A DNA stretch of 64,000 nucleotides from Spongilla lacustris (GCA_949361645.1 OX442430.1:6570081-6634080); one strand, 5' to 3'. Numbered from the stretch's first letter, positions 21,387-33,369 are shown. Translations and numbers: made by a program. Notes: generated by a model from the sequence alone, not told the origin.

Positions 21387-23120
21387 GATCCAGCTACAGC
21401 TACGTGTAGGCCTACATCTCTTGTCTGAGCAGCCGGTCGAGGTAAGCAGCTAGCCTAACATCATTTCAATACATCGATCTGTCTTGCAGAAAACACAGAC
21501 TCGAAGCTTTTAGTATTCCATGGCATGTACTAGTAGTTACCCCCGGCACGGGGCGGCACCTGGCCCACCACGCCCTCTGCTCGACTCCAGCTTTGCAAAA
21601 TGCTAGATCCTAGTCTCATTTTATTAACTATGGAATATCCTTGATTTTACTAAATATCTATGGCAACACATAGAAACGCCATTTAAAAATGGCGCCTTAT
21701 TGCACCAAAACTGATTTACTATTTTTAAAAATGGTCCCCAAATTCTTCACGACAACATCCACTTTTTTCCATATATTATATTATTTGGATAGTTGTAGAA
21801 TTGTTTCAGAGGGTGGCAAAAGTTCTAACCCCCCTCTGTTCATTAGTTATAACTAATGGAATATCTTAATTAGCATGATTTTTTTCCATTTTCTGTACAA
21901 GTCTATGGAATATCATATTTTCAGAAATGGTCCCAGAATTTTGGACGATACAAGGTATAAAATTTGAAATTGCCTACATTTAAACATCATTTAGAGTAGT
22001 ATTAGAGGGTGGCAAAAGTTGCAGGTCTGTTAGTTAAGTAAACAATAATCAAGTTAGTAAAAACGCCATACATTCTCTATGGAACGTACCGCGGAATGAA
22101 ATCCAAAAATTTACAAACCGCAACTTTCGTGTCCGTTGATTTCTCCATATGATCTATGGTATAGCCTAATCTCGCGCAGGAATGTCACAATACCAAGAAT
22201 ACAATTAGTGAGGCAATGTGTCCCGCGATCTCCTATACCGTGGTGCCACGCCCCTATAAGAGCCGATAACTCTTAGGTGCAGCCACGCCCACCGGACCAC
22301 GTGTGTCTGTCTCAGTATTGGTATTAAAAGAAAATCATAGTTAATTTACTAATGCGGCCGACTCCGCTCAAGTCTGAGTGAACTGGCCCTCGCCACAAAC
22401 GGTCCTACGCGAAGAGCATGCATACTTTTAGAAGTGTGAACAGTGAAAGCACGTCTAACTGCATTGAGATACCGCTAGAGAGATGTGCGCATGCGGATAA
22501 AACGAAGATCTGGTCAGTCGAAAAGCCATGTCTTAACTTACTTGATTGCATTGATGGAAGGTATCCTGAGGGCAACGAAAAAAAAGAGTCATTAGAGAAA
22601 GGCTGCAACACTTGTTTTGAGAAACGCATGGCGAGGTATTCTCACGTGGTATACATATTTATTACGTGTCGTAAAAATAGCACGTCGCGCGTGACGTTAT
22701 TGTAATAGCGATTAGCCTAGGTCATACATATATTAAAATTACTGTGGTATATATATATCCCCCGTAACTGGCCTGGGGACGAGGCTAAATAGCGAAGCTA
22801 ATGAATTGCCCACGGCACCCCCGGCCGGGCCATTTTGCTAGCGATTATTTTGGTACCCCAGTGCACTGATATATCGATATGTATGCATTATAACGTGCAT
22901 GGTACACAGGCTTTGGTGCCGAGGCATGGTACTGGAAACTTCAAACTGAATAATTTTTGCCTGATTCAGCAGCTACAGTGACGAACAGATGATATGTATC
23001 ACAGTATCTGTTAATTAATTGTTGTTGTTCCTCTAACTATAGGAATGTGAGATGCATGTTAGTTCGCTTCGCTGGAAACCCATCGTGCCTTGCTTAAAAT
23101 TAAGTTGTCTACATGGAAAT
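21387..23120. other. Intergenic, no gene recognised
   Basis: AT-rich in part. One open frame at 22418-22705 (95 codons) has no recognisable motif and no splice context. A small hairpin motif GCCTGGGGACGAGGCTA at 22771 recurs at 27833. Confidence 0.5.
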
Positions 23121-23345
23121 CATTTGGTAGGCTAATGCATGCAATATAGTTACTAAAGAGCAGGATCCTGACTGTTAATTGCTGCACTGGACGTTGCGGT
23201 GTGACAATCAATGGAATCGCGTCATATGCAGCACACTTAGCTTGTTCCTAGAATCCTAATTATAAACTGCTCTTTATACTGAAGATTCAATGTGAGTATT
23301 TCTGAGCTAGTTAGACGTGCATGTCATAAAGGAAGGCACTTACCA
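23121..23345 (+). promoter_or_regulatory. Upstream block shared by phospholipase copies 2 and 3 (copy 2 side)
   Basis: About 220 bp is collinear with 34878-35100, which lies 170-390 bp upstream of copy 3. Shared stretches include CTGTTAATTGCTGCA, GTGACAATCAA, TATAAACTGCT and GATTCAATG[T/C]GAGTATTTCTG. Here the block is about 1.9 kb from its gene because fold-back DNA lies between. TATA-like TATAAACTGCTCTTTATA suggests a core promoter (inference). Confidence 0.6.
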
Positions 23346-23578
23346 TCTGGCACTCAAGACTGTGGCAAATTACTCTTCGTCCTCGCCAGTGTAATGGATC
23401 TGTATAGTCTGAGACTGACGTCTCGCGCTTTGCGGAGGGTCTGGTGACATTGCCATTCCAAATAGGTTCTGATTAGTTTCAAAAAATGTATATTAAATGT
23501 TACCTTACGATACGAGGAATGCAATTATATGTAACGTGAACACGCCAGAGTTGAGTGTCTCAGTCTCTGAAACTACTA

Positions 23579-24881
23579 CAGTGCATAACATGCTAGTTGA
23601 GGATAAATTTTTCTGCATCACTTTTACATTTGGGTGGACTTTTTAACAAAATGGTTTGGGATATCCAAAATCTAATTACAGAATATTATTTATGCATCAT
23701 CTGACATTAAAAGTACAAAACCACAACTGCTCACGTGACTTCCTGATTGCATAGCGTTTCATTTTCAGTAACTACCCTAAATAAGTAGTTTTTAAGGGAT
23801 TTCTCCACCGTTACATGCTGGATTGCGCTGAAATTCGGTGTGTAAGTGTAGCATGGCCCCTTATCGAAAACTGCCGTGTCCGATTTCGAATGCGGGAAAC
23901 AGTTTCGGTATTGGCATGAATGGCATCCTTTAAGGACAGATTTTAGAGGGAATTGTACTTAGTATGGAGTTTCGTTGCGTGCGCGATCAGAGGTCCCAGG
24001 ATCAGCTAGTAGATAGTAAAATGATGGTTGAATCCAAGGCAGTTGCATTCGTGACTTTACTGATGGTTTGGCAGCGAATAGAAAGCCTCTAAATAGGAGG
24101 ATAAAAAAAAAAGTCGGCCATATACAATGAATAACATTATAAAGTTGACGTCATTGTATTTTGTGGGAGTGGTGATTAAGTCGGCAACGGTTCTTTTGCT
24201 CTTCAGAGGTGCCCATATAGATGCTGATGCTTTCCTACATCTGATTTGTCGCCCGCTTGTGGTCTCCAGCAGGGTTTGGTTCTGAAAAGAACGCTACCAC
24301 TCCCACTTTTCAGCCAATGACGTCAATTCTATAATGTTATTCATTGTATATGGCCGACTTTTTTTCATCCTCCGACTTAGAGGCTTTCTATTCGCTGCCA
24401 TACCATCAGTAAAGTCACGAATGCAACTGCCTTGGATTCAAACATCATTTTACTATTTACTAGCTGATCTTGGGACCTCAGATTGCGCACGTACCGAAAC
24501 TCCATACTAAGCACAATTCCCTCTAAAATCTGTCCTTAAAGGATGCCAATACCGAAACTGTTTCCCGCATTCGAAATCGGACACGGCAGTTTTCGATAAA
24601 GGGCCATGCTACACTTACACACCGAATTTCAGCGCAATCCAGCATGTAACGGTGGAGAAATCCCTTAAAAACTACTTATTTAGGGTAGTTACTGAAAATG
24701 AAACGCTATGCAATCAGGAAGTCACGTGAGCAGTTGCGGTTTTGTACTTTTAATGCCAGATGATGCATAAACAATATTCTGTAATTAGATTTTGGATATC
24801 CCAAACCATGTTGTTAAAAAGTCCACTCAAATGTAAAAGTGATGCAAAAAATTTTATCCTCAACTAGCATGTTATGCACTG
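23579..24881. mobile_element. 1.3-kb fold-back transposon with TA duplication
   Basis: Ends CAGTGCATAACATGCTAGTT and its exact inverse, flanked by TA (23577-23578 and 24882-24883). Arms of about 575 bp are nearly perfectly complementary around a loop of about 160 bp (24156-24311) that is itself partly palindromic. Outside it, 23480-23541 and 24998-25042 form a second, outer inverted repeat (AATGTTACCTTA...), so it is nested in an older element. Direct copies of GAGGGTCTGG near 23436 and 25218 flank the whole. No transposase open frame. Confidence 0.85.
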
Positions 24882-25282
24882 TACATCTGGAATGATGTTC
24901 CCGGCAGTCCTGGTATCGCAGCTACAACAGCTTTCTTTTTGAGAACTTTCTTTAGCCATTTCTGCCACAGTCCTTTTCAGTGTCGACATTCTTTTAAAAT
25001 TACATTCCTCGTAACGTTATATCATAAGGTAACATTTAAAACTTTTAGAACTGTACCATATATAGAATTTTTTTCCCCTGCCGGCATGTCTGACACGCGT
25101 ACCATGCATGCACACACAGTTGTAAAATATTCATAGCATTTGCGACTATGTATAGAAGTATACATGCATGTATACAGATCCAATAGTCTGACGTAGCCAC
25201 ACCCTCGCGCTTTGCGCGGAGGGTCTGGAGACATTGCCATACCAGAATAGTATACAAGTATATACAGGTGTGGCTGCCCATT

Positions 25283-27592
25283 ATGGCCGCAAAAGCTTAC
25301 TACGTTGTGCACACAGTTCACAACTTCGAAGGTTCCCTGCCGCCGCCTGCAAGGCTATTGAGGGAAGTGCGGTACCCGCCAGAAGACATTCCCGGCTACG
25401 TTACCTCTGTCATGGGGCTGTGGGAGGTCAAGAAGAATGTAAGCGGGTTCCTATCCCAGTCCTACTGGCAAAGTGTGTTCAATGGCAAGGAGGACTACAA
25501 CATCCTTCTCTATCAGCAAGACCCCATCTCTGGTAAAACTCTCGCCTTTGCGTTGCACGAGACGGCAGACTTAGAACTCTCGGAGAGAGCGTTCGGGCGC
25601 CTACGCAACACCATCGAACCGTTGGTGGACGATTGCGAAGTGGTATTTACGAAGGAGCTGCTTGGCCTGATCATCCTCCCGGAACCTGTAGACCCGTCCA
25701 AACTATCCCTTCACCTCACCAACATGATGCGACTCCATCCCCGGGCACATTCGGATTGGTTCCGCATCATACAATCCCTCACAGTGGCGGCGCTTCGGAA
25801 AGACGACGAGGAAAGTGTGGATGCCCTGTTGGAACAAGACTTTGTGGATGTGGGCGTTACAGATCGGTCCGGCAACACTCTACTGCACTACGCCAACTCG
25901 ATCCGAAGCGTCCGCAAGACGTTACGAAAGGCAAGCACTAGCGAGAAGAGGGAGAAGCTTTTAAATGGGACTAACAGCCAAGGCATGACCGCGTTGGACG
26001 TCGCTGTAGAGCACAATCAAGCGGATATTGTGAAGGAGTTGCTAGAATCCGGAGCACGTTTCGGAAACCGTCCGGAAAGGCGTACCCTACATCTTGCCGC
26101 TGTGAATCGTACCACGCAGGGCATCGCAGCTGTCATCCAGCAGAGTGACAAGCTTAAGGTCATAGGATTTGATCTCAAAAACGCGATCAATTCGTTAGAC
26201 GACGATGGGTTCACGCCCCTGATGATATCCGTTCGTCAGCAGCACATGGATGGATGCTGCGTTTTTCTCCAAGCCGGGGCAGACCCGGACATAAAGCACC
26301 GCAAAACCGGCTGCACAGCTATGCATTACGCCGCGGAACTAGGAAACACCGTCATAGTGAAGGCACTTATAGCGTTTGATGCTAAAATCGACATCAAGGA
26401 CAACGAAGGCAAGACGCCTCTCGACATGGCACGAATGTCAAGTCGCTGCACAAAGGAAGCCATCGAGATTCTTGTTAAAACTACGGAGCTGGTAGCTAAA
26501 GCTCAAACGGAACTCTCCGAGCTTGAGAGAAGTGGCGAACACACGTCTCTGTTTATTCCGCCGGACTCTATCATTCTCTTGAGCATGGACGGTGGAGGAT
26601 GCCGAGGATTGCTCACGTGCCAAACACTCGCTGCCATTCAGAAACGAATGACTGATCTCCAACCGGACTGCAGCCCGCTACAAACGTACGTCGACTACAT
26701 TGCCGGAACGAGCGCGGGCGGCCTCATCGGTTTGTGCATCGCATCAGGCACCACGTTAGGGGGAACGAGGGCTACGATCTTCAAGGTCGCCGAAGAGGTA
26801 TTTAAGCACCCTCCTACTTTCCCCGCTCACGTGGTAGACAAGACGACTAAGGAGACTTTTGGTAGCGAGCAGATCTTCACGGCTGACATACCGGAATGGC
26901 CACGCCTCATCGTGACGACCGTTCTTGCAGACCGTAATCCTCCCGTCCTTCACCTCATGTGCAACTACGGGGAGGCCAGAAATGACCAGAAGCCACCCCA
27001 CGAATGGAAGCTGTGGGAGGTGGGTCGCGCTACGTCCGCCGCTCCCATATACTTTCCGCCGCACGAAGAGAAGTTCGTCGACGGCGGGGTGATGGCCAAC
27101 AACCCAACCGTCGACGCCATGGTCGAAATATTCAGTCAGGAAGAGAAGGCCAAATTGGGACTCGTCGTCTCCATAGGAACGGGAGTCGCTCCCAGCGCCA
27201 AAGTGGATAACGTCGGGATACTCGTCCCCAACCTACAAAATGCGCTGAAAAGCATTCCCAAGCTCGTCCAAACGTTTTCCGGACTCTCCAATCTTCTGCA
27301 GCTCTTTATAGCTCAGTCTACGCGGTCTGACGGACAGGAAGTATCACGTGCACGCATGTGGTGCAAGAGCTTGAACGTTCCATATTTCAGATTCTCTCCT
27401 GATGTGGAAAAACTTGTTGACTTGGCCGAAAACGATAAAGTCGTCCTAACGGACCTTATGTACCAAGGTGCGCTTTACAATCTAGGCATTGCCAAGGAGA
27501 TTGATGCCGTTGCCCGTTACTTACTATCACGACCCGGCCGCAAAGCAAAGAATCAAAGTTTATCGCCGTACGGAAACGGTATCAGTAACTGA
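25283..27592 (+). CDS. Ankyrin-patatin phospholipase, copy 2, single exon
   Basis: 769 residues from ATG 25283. An in-frame GTG lies 15 bases upstream but ATG matches the other copies. It has the full first ankyrin unit (SGNTLLHYANSIRSVRKTL) absent from copy 1, then units at TALDVAVEHNQADIVKEL, RTLHLAAVNRTTQ, GFTPLMISVRQQHMDG and TGCTAMHYAAELGN. The patatin domain has DGGGCRG, nucleophile S477 (GTSAGG) and D600 (DGG), followed by the GxGxxP-like IGTGVAP. The C-terminus is a basic tail GRKAKN. No introns or stops. The 3' flank resembles those of copies 3 and 4 (GATAAAATG, CATTTAGTGATC). The coding region is visibly richer in GC than its flanks. Confidence 0.93.
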   Translation: MAAKAYYVVHTVHNFEGSLPPPARLLREVRYPPEDIPGYVTSVMGLWEVKKNVSGFLSQSYWQSVFNGKEDYNILLYQQDPISGKTLAFALHETADLELSERAFGRLRNTIEPLVDDCEVVFTKELLGLIILPEPVDPSKLSLHLTNMMRLHPRAHSDWFRIIQSLTVAALRKDDEESVDALLEQDFVDVGVTDRSGNTLLHYANSIRSVRKTLRKASTSEKREKLLNGTNSQGMTALDVAVEHNQADIVKELLESGARFGNRPERRTLHLAAVNRTTQGIAAVIQQSDKLKVIGFDLKNAINSLDDDGFTPLMISVRQQHMDGCCVFLQAGADPDIKHRKTGCTAMHYAAELGNTVIVKALIAFDAKIDIKDNEGKTPLDMARMSSRCTKEAIEILVKTTELVAKAQTELSELERSGEHTSLFIPPDSIILLSMDGGGCRGLLTCQTLAAIQKRMTDLQPDCSPLQTYVDYIAGTSAGGLIGLCIASGTTLGGTRATIFKVAEEVFKHPPTFPAHVVDKTTKETFGSEQIFTADIPEWPRLIVTTVLADRNPPVLHLMCNYGEARNDQKPPHEWKLWEVGRATSAAPIYFPPHEEKFVDGGVMANNPTVDAMVEIFSQEEKAKLGLVVSIGTGVAPSAKVDNVGILVPNLQNALKSIPKLVQTFSGLSNLLQLFIAQSTRSDGQEVSRARMWCKSLNVPYFRFSPDVEKLVDLAENDKVVLTDLMYQGALYNLGIAKEIDAVARYLLSRPGRKAKNQSLSPYGNGISN

Positions 27593-27932
27593 TTTTTAAT
27601 AGCCGATAAAATGCAGACCATTAAATATACATTGTATACTAGAGATGATAAGAGGCTTTTCATGAAGTATCGGAGATCAGTCATTTAGTGATCTTGAAAT
27701 ACTTCCAACACGAATATATGTGTAATTGCGAGTAGCTTCTTCCTCAGGCCGTATCTATCGCGATATATTAACAGAGGAATTAAACCACGGAGGACGGAGG
27801 GGAAAAGATTTTATCCCCCATGTAATTTTAGAGCCTGGGGACGAGGCTAATAGCGATGCGGGTCCCCCCTTTAAATTTCGGGCCAGCCGGCATATATTAG
27901 CGCTAGCCATCGCCAGGGAGTTGAGGGTGTGG

Positions 27933-27969
<37 letters not shown>

Positions 27970-28068
27970 TGCCTCCGACCCAGCTGCCTGTCAACAAAAA
28001 ATATACTTATATAAGAATACTTCACAGAGAAAGCATATATGGATTGTGACCATAGGCGTCCGCTCGAT

Positions 28069-28101
<33 letters not shown>

Positions 28102-28139
28102 TTGCCACCCCTCCCGTACTCAATGCAGCACTCTCTGAA
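27593..28139. other. 3' flank of copy 2 with poly-C and poly-G runs
   Basis: Contains C runs at 27937-27969 and G runs at 28071-28099. The proline- or glycine-run open frames here are artefacts. The first 150 bp is shared with the 3' flank of copy 4. Confidence 0.7.
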
Positions 28140-29330
28140 AAGGTATACAGTTGGATGCAAACCTCACCCTCGAGAAGGCTGTGACTGAAGTTCGTCACAG
28201 TGAAGCTATCAAACAGCACCAGTCAATTCTTCGGGATTATCCTCAGTCCCAATGTGCAGAACAAGTATAGCAGTTGTTAGACATCAGCAAAAATTACAGG
28301 AAAGACCAGAAAATGGCAAAGAATAAAGTGGCCAGATTGGTCATGGTCACAAAAGTATTGACTCCAAGTCCTGTTTTTGGTGTGGCAACCCACATGCACA
28401 TGCACATAGCTGAGAGCAATGTCCAGCTAAGAATGCAACATGTTATGGTTGTGGCAAGCAGGGACATCCTTAGAAATGTATGTCGTTCCTCAGAAACTCG
28501 CAGCACCATCAAAGGAATTTTTTTTGGGAACTCTTACTAACAAGATGTATCAGTGATATCAACAACCCTGTTTGAGAAGATACACAAATGTGTTGGTCCG
28601 TTACAGCCTGCAACAAAAATACTGTATGCATGCACGAACCTAACTCTGAACATCTCCCTGTGCGAGGCCTGTTTATTGGGAAGCTGAAACATGGAGATAC
28701 AGAAGTTATGGACGAGGTGTATGTAGTTCCTGCATGGAGCACATCTTCCGTTGTTAGGATGGCCAGCAATAGAATCCCTTGGATTTCTGAAGCCAGTGAA
28801 TATACAGTGAGGAATACACTAACATTGAACAAATTGTGCAGCAGTACCCAAAACTTGTTGAGGGACTGGGAAAGCTTGAAGGGGACTATACAATAAGCCT
28901 GGATGAAGGAGCCAAGCCATTTGCAGTTACCACTCCTAGAAGAGTAGCAATCCCACTCCTCCCTCAGGTTAAAACAGAGTTGGAAAGGATGGAACGGTTA
29001 GAGGTGATCTCAAGAATAGAGGAGCCCACAGAATGTTGTGCACCAATGGTTGTTGCACCTATAAGGCAAATGGTGTGGTGACCATATATACCAAACTAAA
29101 TGAGAGTGTGCGCAGAGAATGACATCCATGCACTTCCTGCGGTAGAACATATCCTTGCTCAACTTATATGCAGGGGCACAGCGATTCTCAAATTTAAGCT
29201 ATATATGCCAATTCAGGATTCTGGCAGATCCCTCTCTCACTGGAGTCTGCACGGCTGACCACATTTATTAGGCTCCCATTTGGAATAACCTCAGCACCTG
29301 AGGATTTTTGCTTGTAGTGAGATGTTACGA
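28140..29330 (+). pseudogene. Ty3/gypsy Gag-Pol relic (zinc knuckle to start of reverse transcriptase)
   Basis: In order on the + strand, in shifting frames: a gag-like helical segment (28147-28330), two zinc-knuckle-like CxxC repeats (28370-28470), remnants in the protease interval (28588-28830), then a long recognisable pre-RT frame at 28836-29081 (KPFAVTTPRRVAIPLLPQV, ERMERLEVISRIEEPTE), then RT fragments to about 29310 (RLPFGITSAPE). The YxDD region, RNase H and integrase are missing. Numerous stops and frame changes show it is dead. It resembles the invertebrate gypsy lineage often annotated as K02A2.6-like. Confidence 0.75.
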
Positions 29331-30985
29331 TGGAAAGAGAGCAGAAGATGAAAAGGATTTGTACAATATAACTGTAAACTACTGGAGGCTACCCTCAGGA
29401 CGCAACTTAACACAGCAAATGTGCCATTCGCAAAAGAGCAAAGCAGTGCCAAGTGCAAGACGGGCATCTGTATCAAGTCATCTGTACAAACCCTAAGAAT
29501 GCATGGGGACGTCATCTGTATACAGATTCCAAGAATGGGGATGTGCTTTCTCTTTATATTAAAGACACAAAGACAAGAAAGCGGATAAGTAGTGGTTGGC
29601 ATCTCCAACAAAAGAAGCCACTAATGTTGCAGAGTTTCTAAATGACCTCATTCTTTGTTATGGGTGCCTTGATGTAGCTATATCCAATCAAGGGACTCAG
29701 CCGGTTTTGTGATCAGGTATGTCCACGCATACTTTATCAAACAAATGTAAGACTTGCTTGGCTGCATGAAACATATGGCTGCTTGAAAAATTTTGTTCAG
29801 GCTTTGCAACTCCATGAGCAAATCTGCATGTGCATAAGAATTATACTGCGAAAATGGCTACAAATCATTTACAAGTTCTAAAACACAAGATTTGTAATAT
29901 TTTTGTACAAATCACTGAGTGTTAGGTCCCTTTGAGCAGCAATGATTCCAATTTTTTTTAAAATAATAATGACTTTTAATAATCCAATTAAAATATATAA
30001 ATTTATTAATGATATTTTTACATTAGTGTAGCACATAATTATGTACACATATATACAGCTAGATTTATATCGAGGTTAAATGCTGTAGATATGCACTAGC
30101 AACTCTGTGCTCAGTACCTGTGAACTTGAGAAGATGACTGACAACCGCCACACAGAGAGGTTTTTATCAATAATTTTTCTCAGTAATGCTGTGATGCACT
30201 CTTTTTTTTCTTCTTTAATTGCAAGAAGTCCTTGGCAGAAATTTTTGTTGTTAATGAAAATCTCCATGCTGCATTTGCTAAGGCACTGAACATTCAAAGA
30301 GCAAAAGCAGGGGGATTATTAAAAGATGTTCGTGCCATTAATGCAATAAAATAATGATATTATAGCTGGGATAAGGCATCATAGTGCTGTCTCAGAACCC
30401 TATTTCTATTATACCTCTTACAAAACAGCATGGCCTACACTGTATACCAGTAGACCTCAATGGTAGGTGTGTTATCAGCTGATTGTCCAAGCAGATTCAT
30501 TTGCCTAAAATAGGCGGCAATGAGTGAGATTGGGCCTCATGATACCCTCCACCTTGAGTGGATAATACATATATGTCTGAGAAGCAGGCATAATATGGGG
30601 GACCTATCCTCAATGGCAATTGAATCAAATCACAAAGAAGGTAACCCCAGGAGTTTATAAGTTTGATGTTGTTTGCTTCCATATATCAGAAACAAACCAC
30701 AAAACATGATGTTGCTAGGCAGTGACATGTTCAGTGTTGCTACAGCTGGACATGGGTATGCATAGCATTTTGGTGAGTACTTCTGCACAGCGGGTATAAA
30801 TGACTTATCCTTTTCTCTCTACCACTAACCAAAACAAGTGTCTATGACACTACTGAGTTACATAAATGCACACACAAGTAACAGGTTCTGATGAATGCAC
30901 TTTCCTGTACTAGAAGGCAGGTACACAATGTCATACTGGTACCTGGTTATATTAAGGCAACCCAATGTAAAATAAAATGAAGGAA
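29331..30985. other. Intergenic, no gene recognised
   Basis: AT-rich. Open frames of 60-106 codons (29291-29641, 30076-30297) lack recognisable motifs. Probably decayed transposon sequence. Confidence 0.45.
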
Positions 30986-31272
30986 ACAAGATATAAAAAC
31001 ATTCTCTCTTAGAAAGTTGGTGGTATATAGGATTTGAAGGCAGTGGTGGTGTAAAAAGGAAGGGAACAAGGGATCAACGATGATACAAGTTTTTTGTAAC
31101 AGTCCTATATTTAGCACTTTTGTAGTACGTACATTTTTCGTTGCTAAATATAGGACTGTTACAAAAAACTTGTATCATCGTTGATCCCTTGTTCCCTTCC
31201 TTTTTACACCACCACTGCCTTCAAATCCTATATACCACCAACTTTCTAAGAGAGAATGTTTTTATATCTTGT
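30986..31272. mobile_element. Palindromic MITE, copy A
   Basis: 287 bp: ACAAGATATAAAAAC...GTTTTTATATCTTGT, near-perfect arms of about 115 bp. The centre is AGTCCTATATTTAGCAC...GCTAAATATAGGACT. The transcript would fold into one long hairpin. Copy B is at 32540-32824. Confidence 0.88.
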
Positions 31273-31668
31273 TATATATTATCATGATGCAATCCAGGGT
31301 TAGTTTCCTGTGGTGAATACTTCAGCCATTTCCACATTTGAAATGTATATAAATTGTTGTATTAAGCAATGGTTCTGCTGCTATGACCTCCAATCCGTAG
31401 CCTCTGATTGTTTCAGATAGCTTTCCAATTCAGTCATCTGGAATCTAAGGGAGTGAATGGTAAAGTCCCTATCAGAAAAAAAAAAAAAAAAACTTCATTT
31501 ATTTCTGACCCACCCGCACAATTCATCCAGATCATATAAGGAAGAACTCATGAGGAAATAAATGTTCCCTAGTACATGAACAAGCTTCAACATGGCTTTG
31601 GTGGATCTGCACCACACTTTCAGCAGCTCGATTCCTTGAACGTATCAAAATGTCTTTCCAATGTATGG

Positions 31669-32483
31669 TCAGGCTTTCCCATTGAATTCAGCATCTGCAC
31701 TAACTTTGCTAACAGCAGCATGTGCAGATCTAGTGGTAACCTTTTGTGCTAACCATGGATGGGTCTTGCAAAAGGCATCATTTAACTCATCTAGCAATGT
31801 CCTATTGCTTAGAATAGCCTTTTCAAGGCCACCCTTATACTCCATTAGAACACTATCATTGGGTTCATACAGGCAGTAGCTAAAATGATTAAGGAGATGG
31901 AAGCATGCATGCAGTCAATACTTCACTGGTAATACACGTACAAGCTACATAATAATGTCAACCCCATGTCATGCATTATTTGTGTGTACTATACTAGGGG
32001 TGACACTTGAACTGTATTGCAAAACATAATAATGAAACAGTGCAACTAATATCAATAATATGAATACTGTGTAGCAACACCCGTTATGCAACATGACAAA
32101 ATCCAGCTGTACATGTCATCACCTAGCAACACAATGTATTAAGCACTTTTCCAGCTGCTCTAGACTAAAAGAAGCGCGCCAAACCATAATATTCCATGCA
32201 CAACTCACCTTTGGGCCTCACGCTTACGCTTCTGGTATTGCGCCCTTTTCGCTAAACATGCAGCAGAAGGGTTTATCCAATGTTGTATCCGTTTGGAATC
32301 CCGATTGATCTCTTGCTGCTTTTGCCTCTTAGAAGCTCGTAACTCGTCAGAATTCTGCTCATCACAGCATACACGCCCCCTCTTAGAAGCGCCGAACCCG
32401 AGAGAGGTCTCTAACTCCTCGTTTCGATTTTGGAGGTATTCCGCTCGTCGCTTTGCTCTCCGCTGTTGTTGTCGTGAAGGCAT
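31669..32483 (-). CDS. Small two-exon gene of unknown function, basic N-terminus
   Basis: Exon 1 is 32483-32209 (ATG 32483), ending CAAAG|gtgagt. Exon 2 is 31879-31669, after ...cattttag and ending TGA. Phases match (2 to 2), giving 161 residues. The N-terminus is highly basic (MPSRQQQRRAKRRAEYLQ) and exon 1 ends RAQYQKRKREAQ, suggesting nucleic-acid binding. Exon 2 has normal protein composition (YCLYEPNDSVLMEYKGG, LNDAFCKTHPWLAQKVTT). After the TGA the same frame continues PYIGKTF before another stop, so the gene may be a truncated longer one. The basic start resembles proteins found near invertebrate transposons, but I cannot name a family. A decayed exon 1 paralogue lies at 33025-33279. 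Confidence 0.55.
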
Positions 32484-32539
32484 TTTGATAAAAACAACTT
32501 CGCCAATATGAGTTAAAAAATGATAGATAACTAATACTA

Positions 32540-32824
32540 CATGATATAAAAACATTCTCTCTGAGAAAGTTAGTGGTATATAGGATTTGAAGGCAATGGT
32601 GGTGTAAAAAGGAAGGGAACAAGGGATCAACGATGGTACAATTTTTTGAATAGTCCTATACATTTAGCACTTTTGTAGTACGTACATTTTACATTGCTAA
32701 ATATAGGACTATTCAAAAAAATTGTACCATCGTTGATCCCTTGTTCCCTTCCTTTTTACACCACCATTGCCTTCAAATCATATATACCACTAACTTTCTC
32801 AGAGAGAATGTTTTTATATCTTGT
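32540..32824. mobile_element. Palindromic MITE, copy B
   Basis: 285 bp, the same family as 30986-31272, differing by scattered substitutions that are mostly matched in the opposite arm. It sits just upstream of the two-exon gene, between that gene and its decayed paralogue. Confidence 0.88.
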
Positions 32825-33024
32825 TTCATTCTTTTTTTTAATAAGTGACTACTAGTATATAGGTGTACATGTACTTTGCAACCGTACATACTTGAAGTAA
32901 ATACGATTGTATGATAAAATCTAGCCGTTGTAATTCCCATGTTTATTGCCTAGCAACACAATGTTTACAGCTATGTTACATTTGCTGCTGTTCTAGTTCC
33001 AAACTCGCGCGCCAAGCTTTCCCT

Positions 33025-33279
33025 CTAAGAAGCTCGTTTCTCGTCTGAGTTCAGTTCATAACGCCGCCTCTTATAATAGAAACTTGCACCGCAACAGAAT
33101 TCTTTTCCTGTCGCCACCTCTTAGAAGCTCCAGATTTGCTCTGTACATGGCACGAGCAGACGCCCGCCTTTGTTCCGCATCAGCATCGTACCGAATTCGG
33201 GAGGACTCTAACTCGTCGTCTTGATTTTGGAGGTATCCTCTCGTCACTTAGCTCTCCTCTTTCGTTCCCGTGAAGGCAT
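33025..33279 (-). pseudogene. Decayed paralogue of exon 1 of the small two-exon gene
   Basis: The minus-strand ATG at 33279 begins MPSRERKRRAK and then hits TGA. Later blocks (AGAAGCTCGT..., GCGCGCCAA) align with 32170-32480. Flanking CCTAGCAACACAATG is shared too (32120 and 32948), so about 400 bp was duplicated directly. Confidence 0.6.
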
Positions 33280-33369
33280 TTTGACGTGACAAAGCTAAAG
33301 CTAGTTAAGCAATACCATAAAATTCTAATTAAAATTCTAATTATACGTATGGGTATTGTCATGTGTTTG

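Noticed and set aside
22418..22705. 95-codon open frame
   Set aside because: Begins at an ordinary ATG but shows no motif, splice context or repeat in the window.
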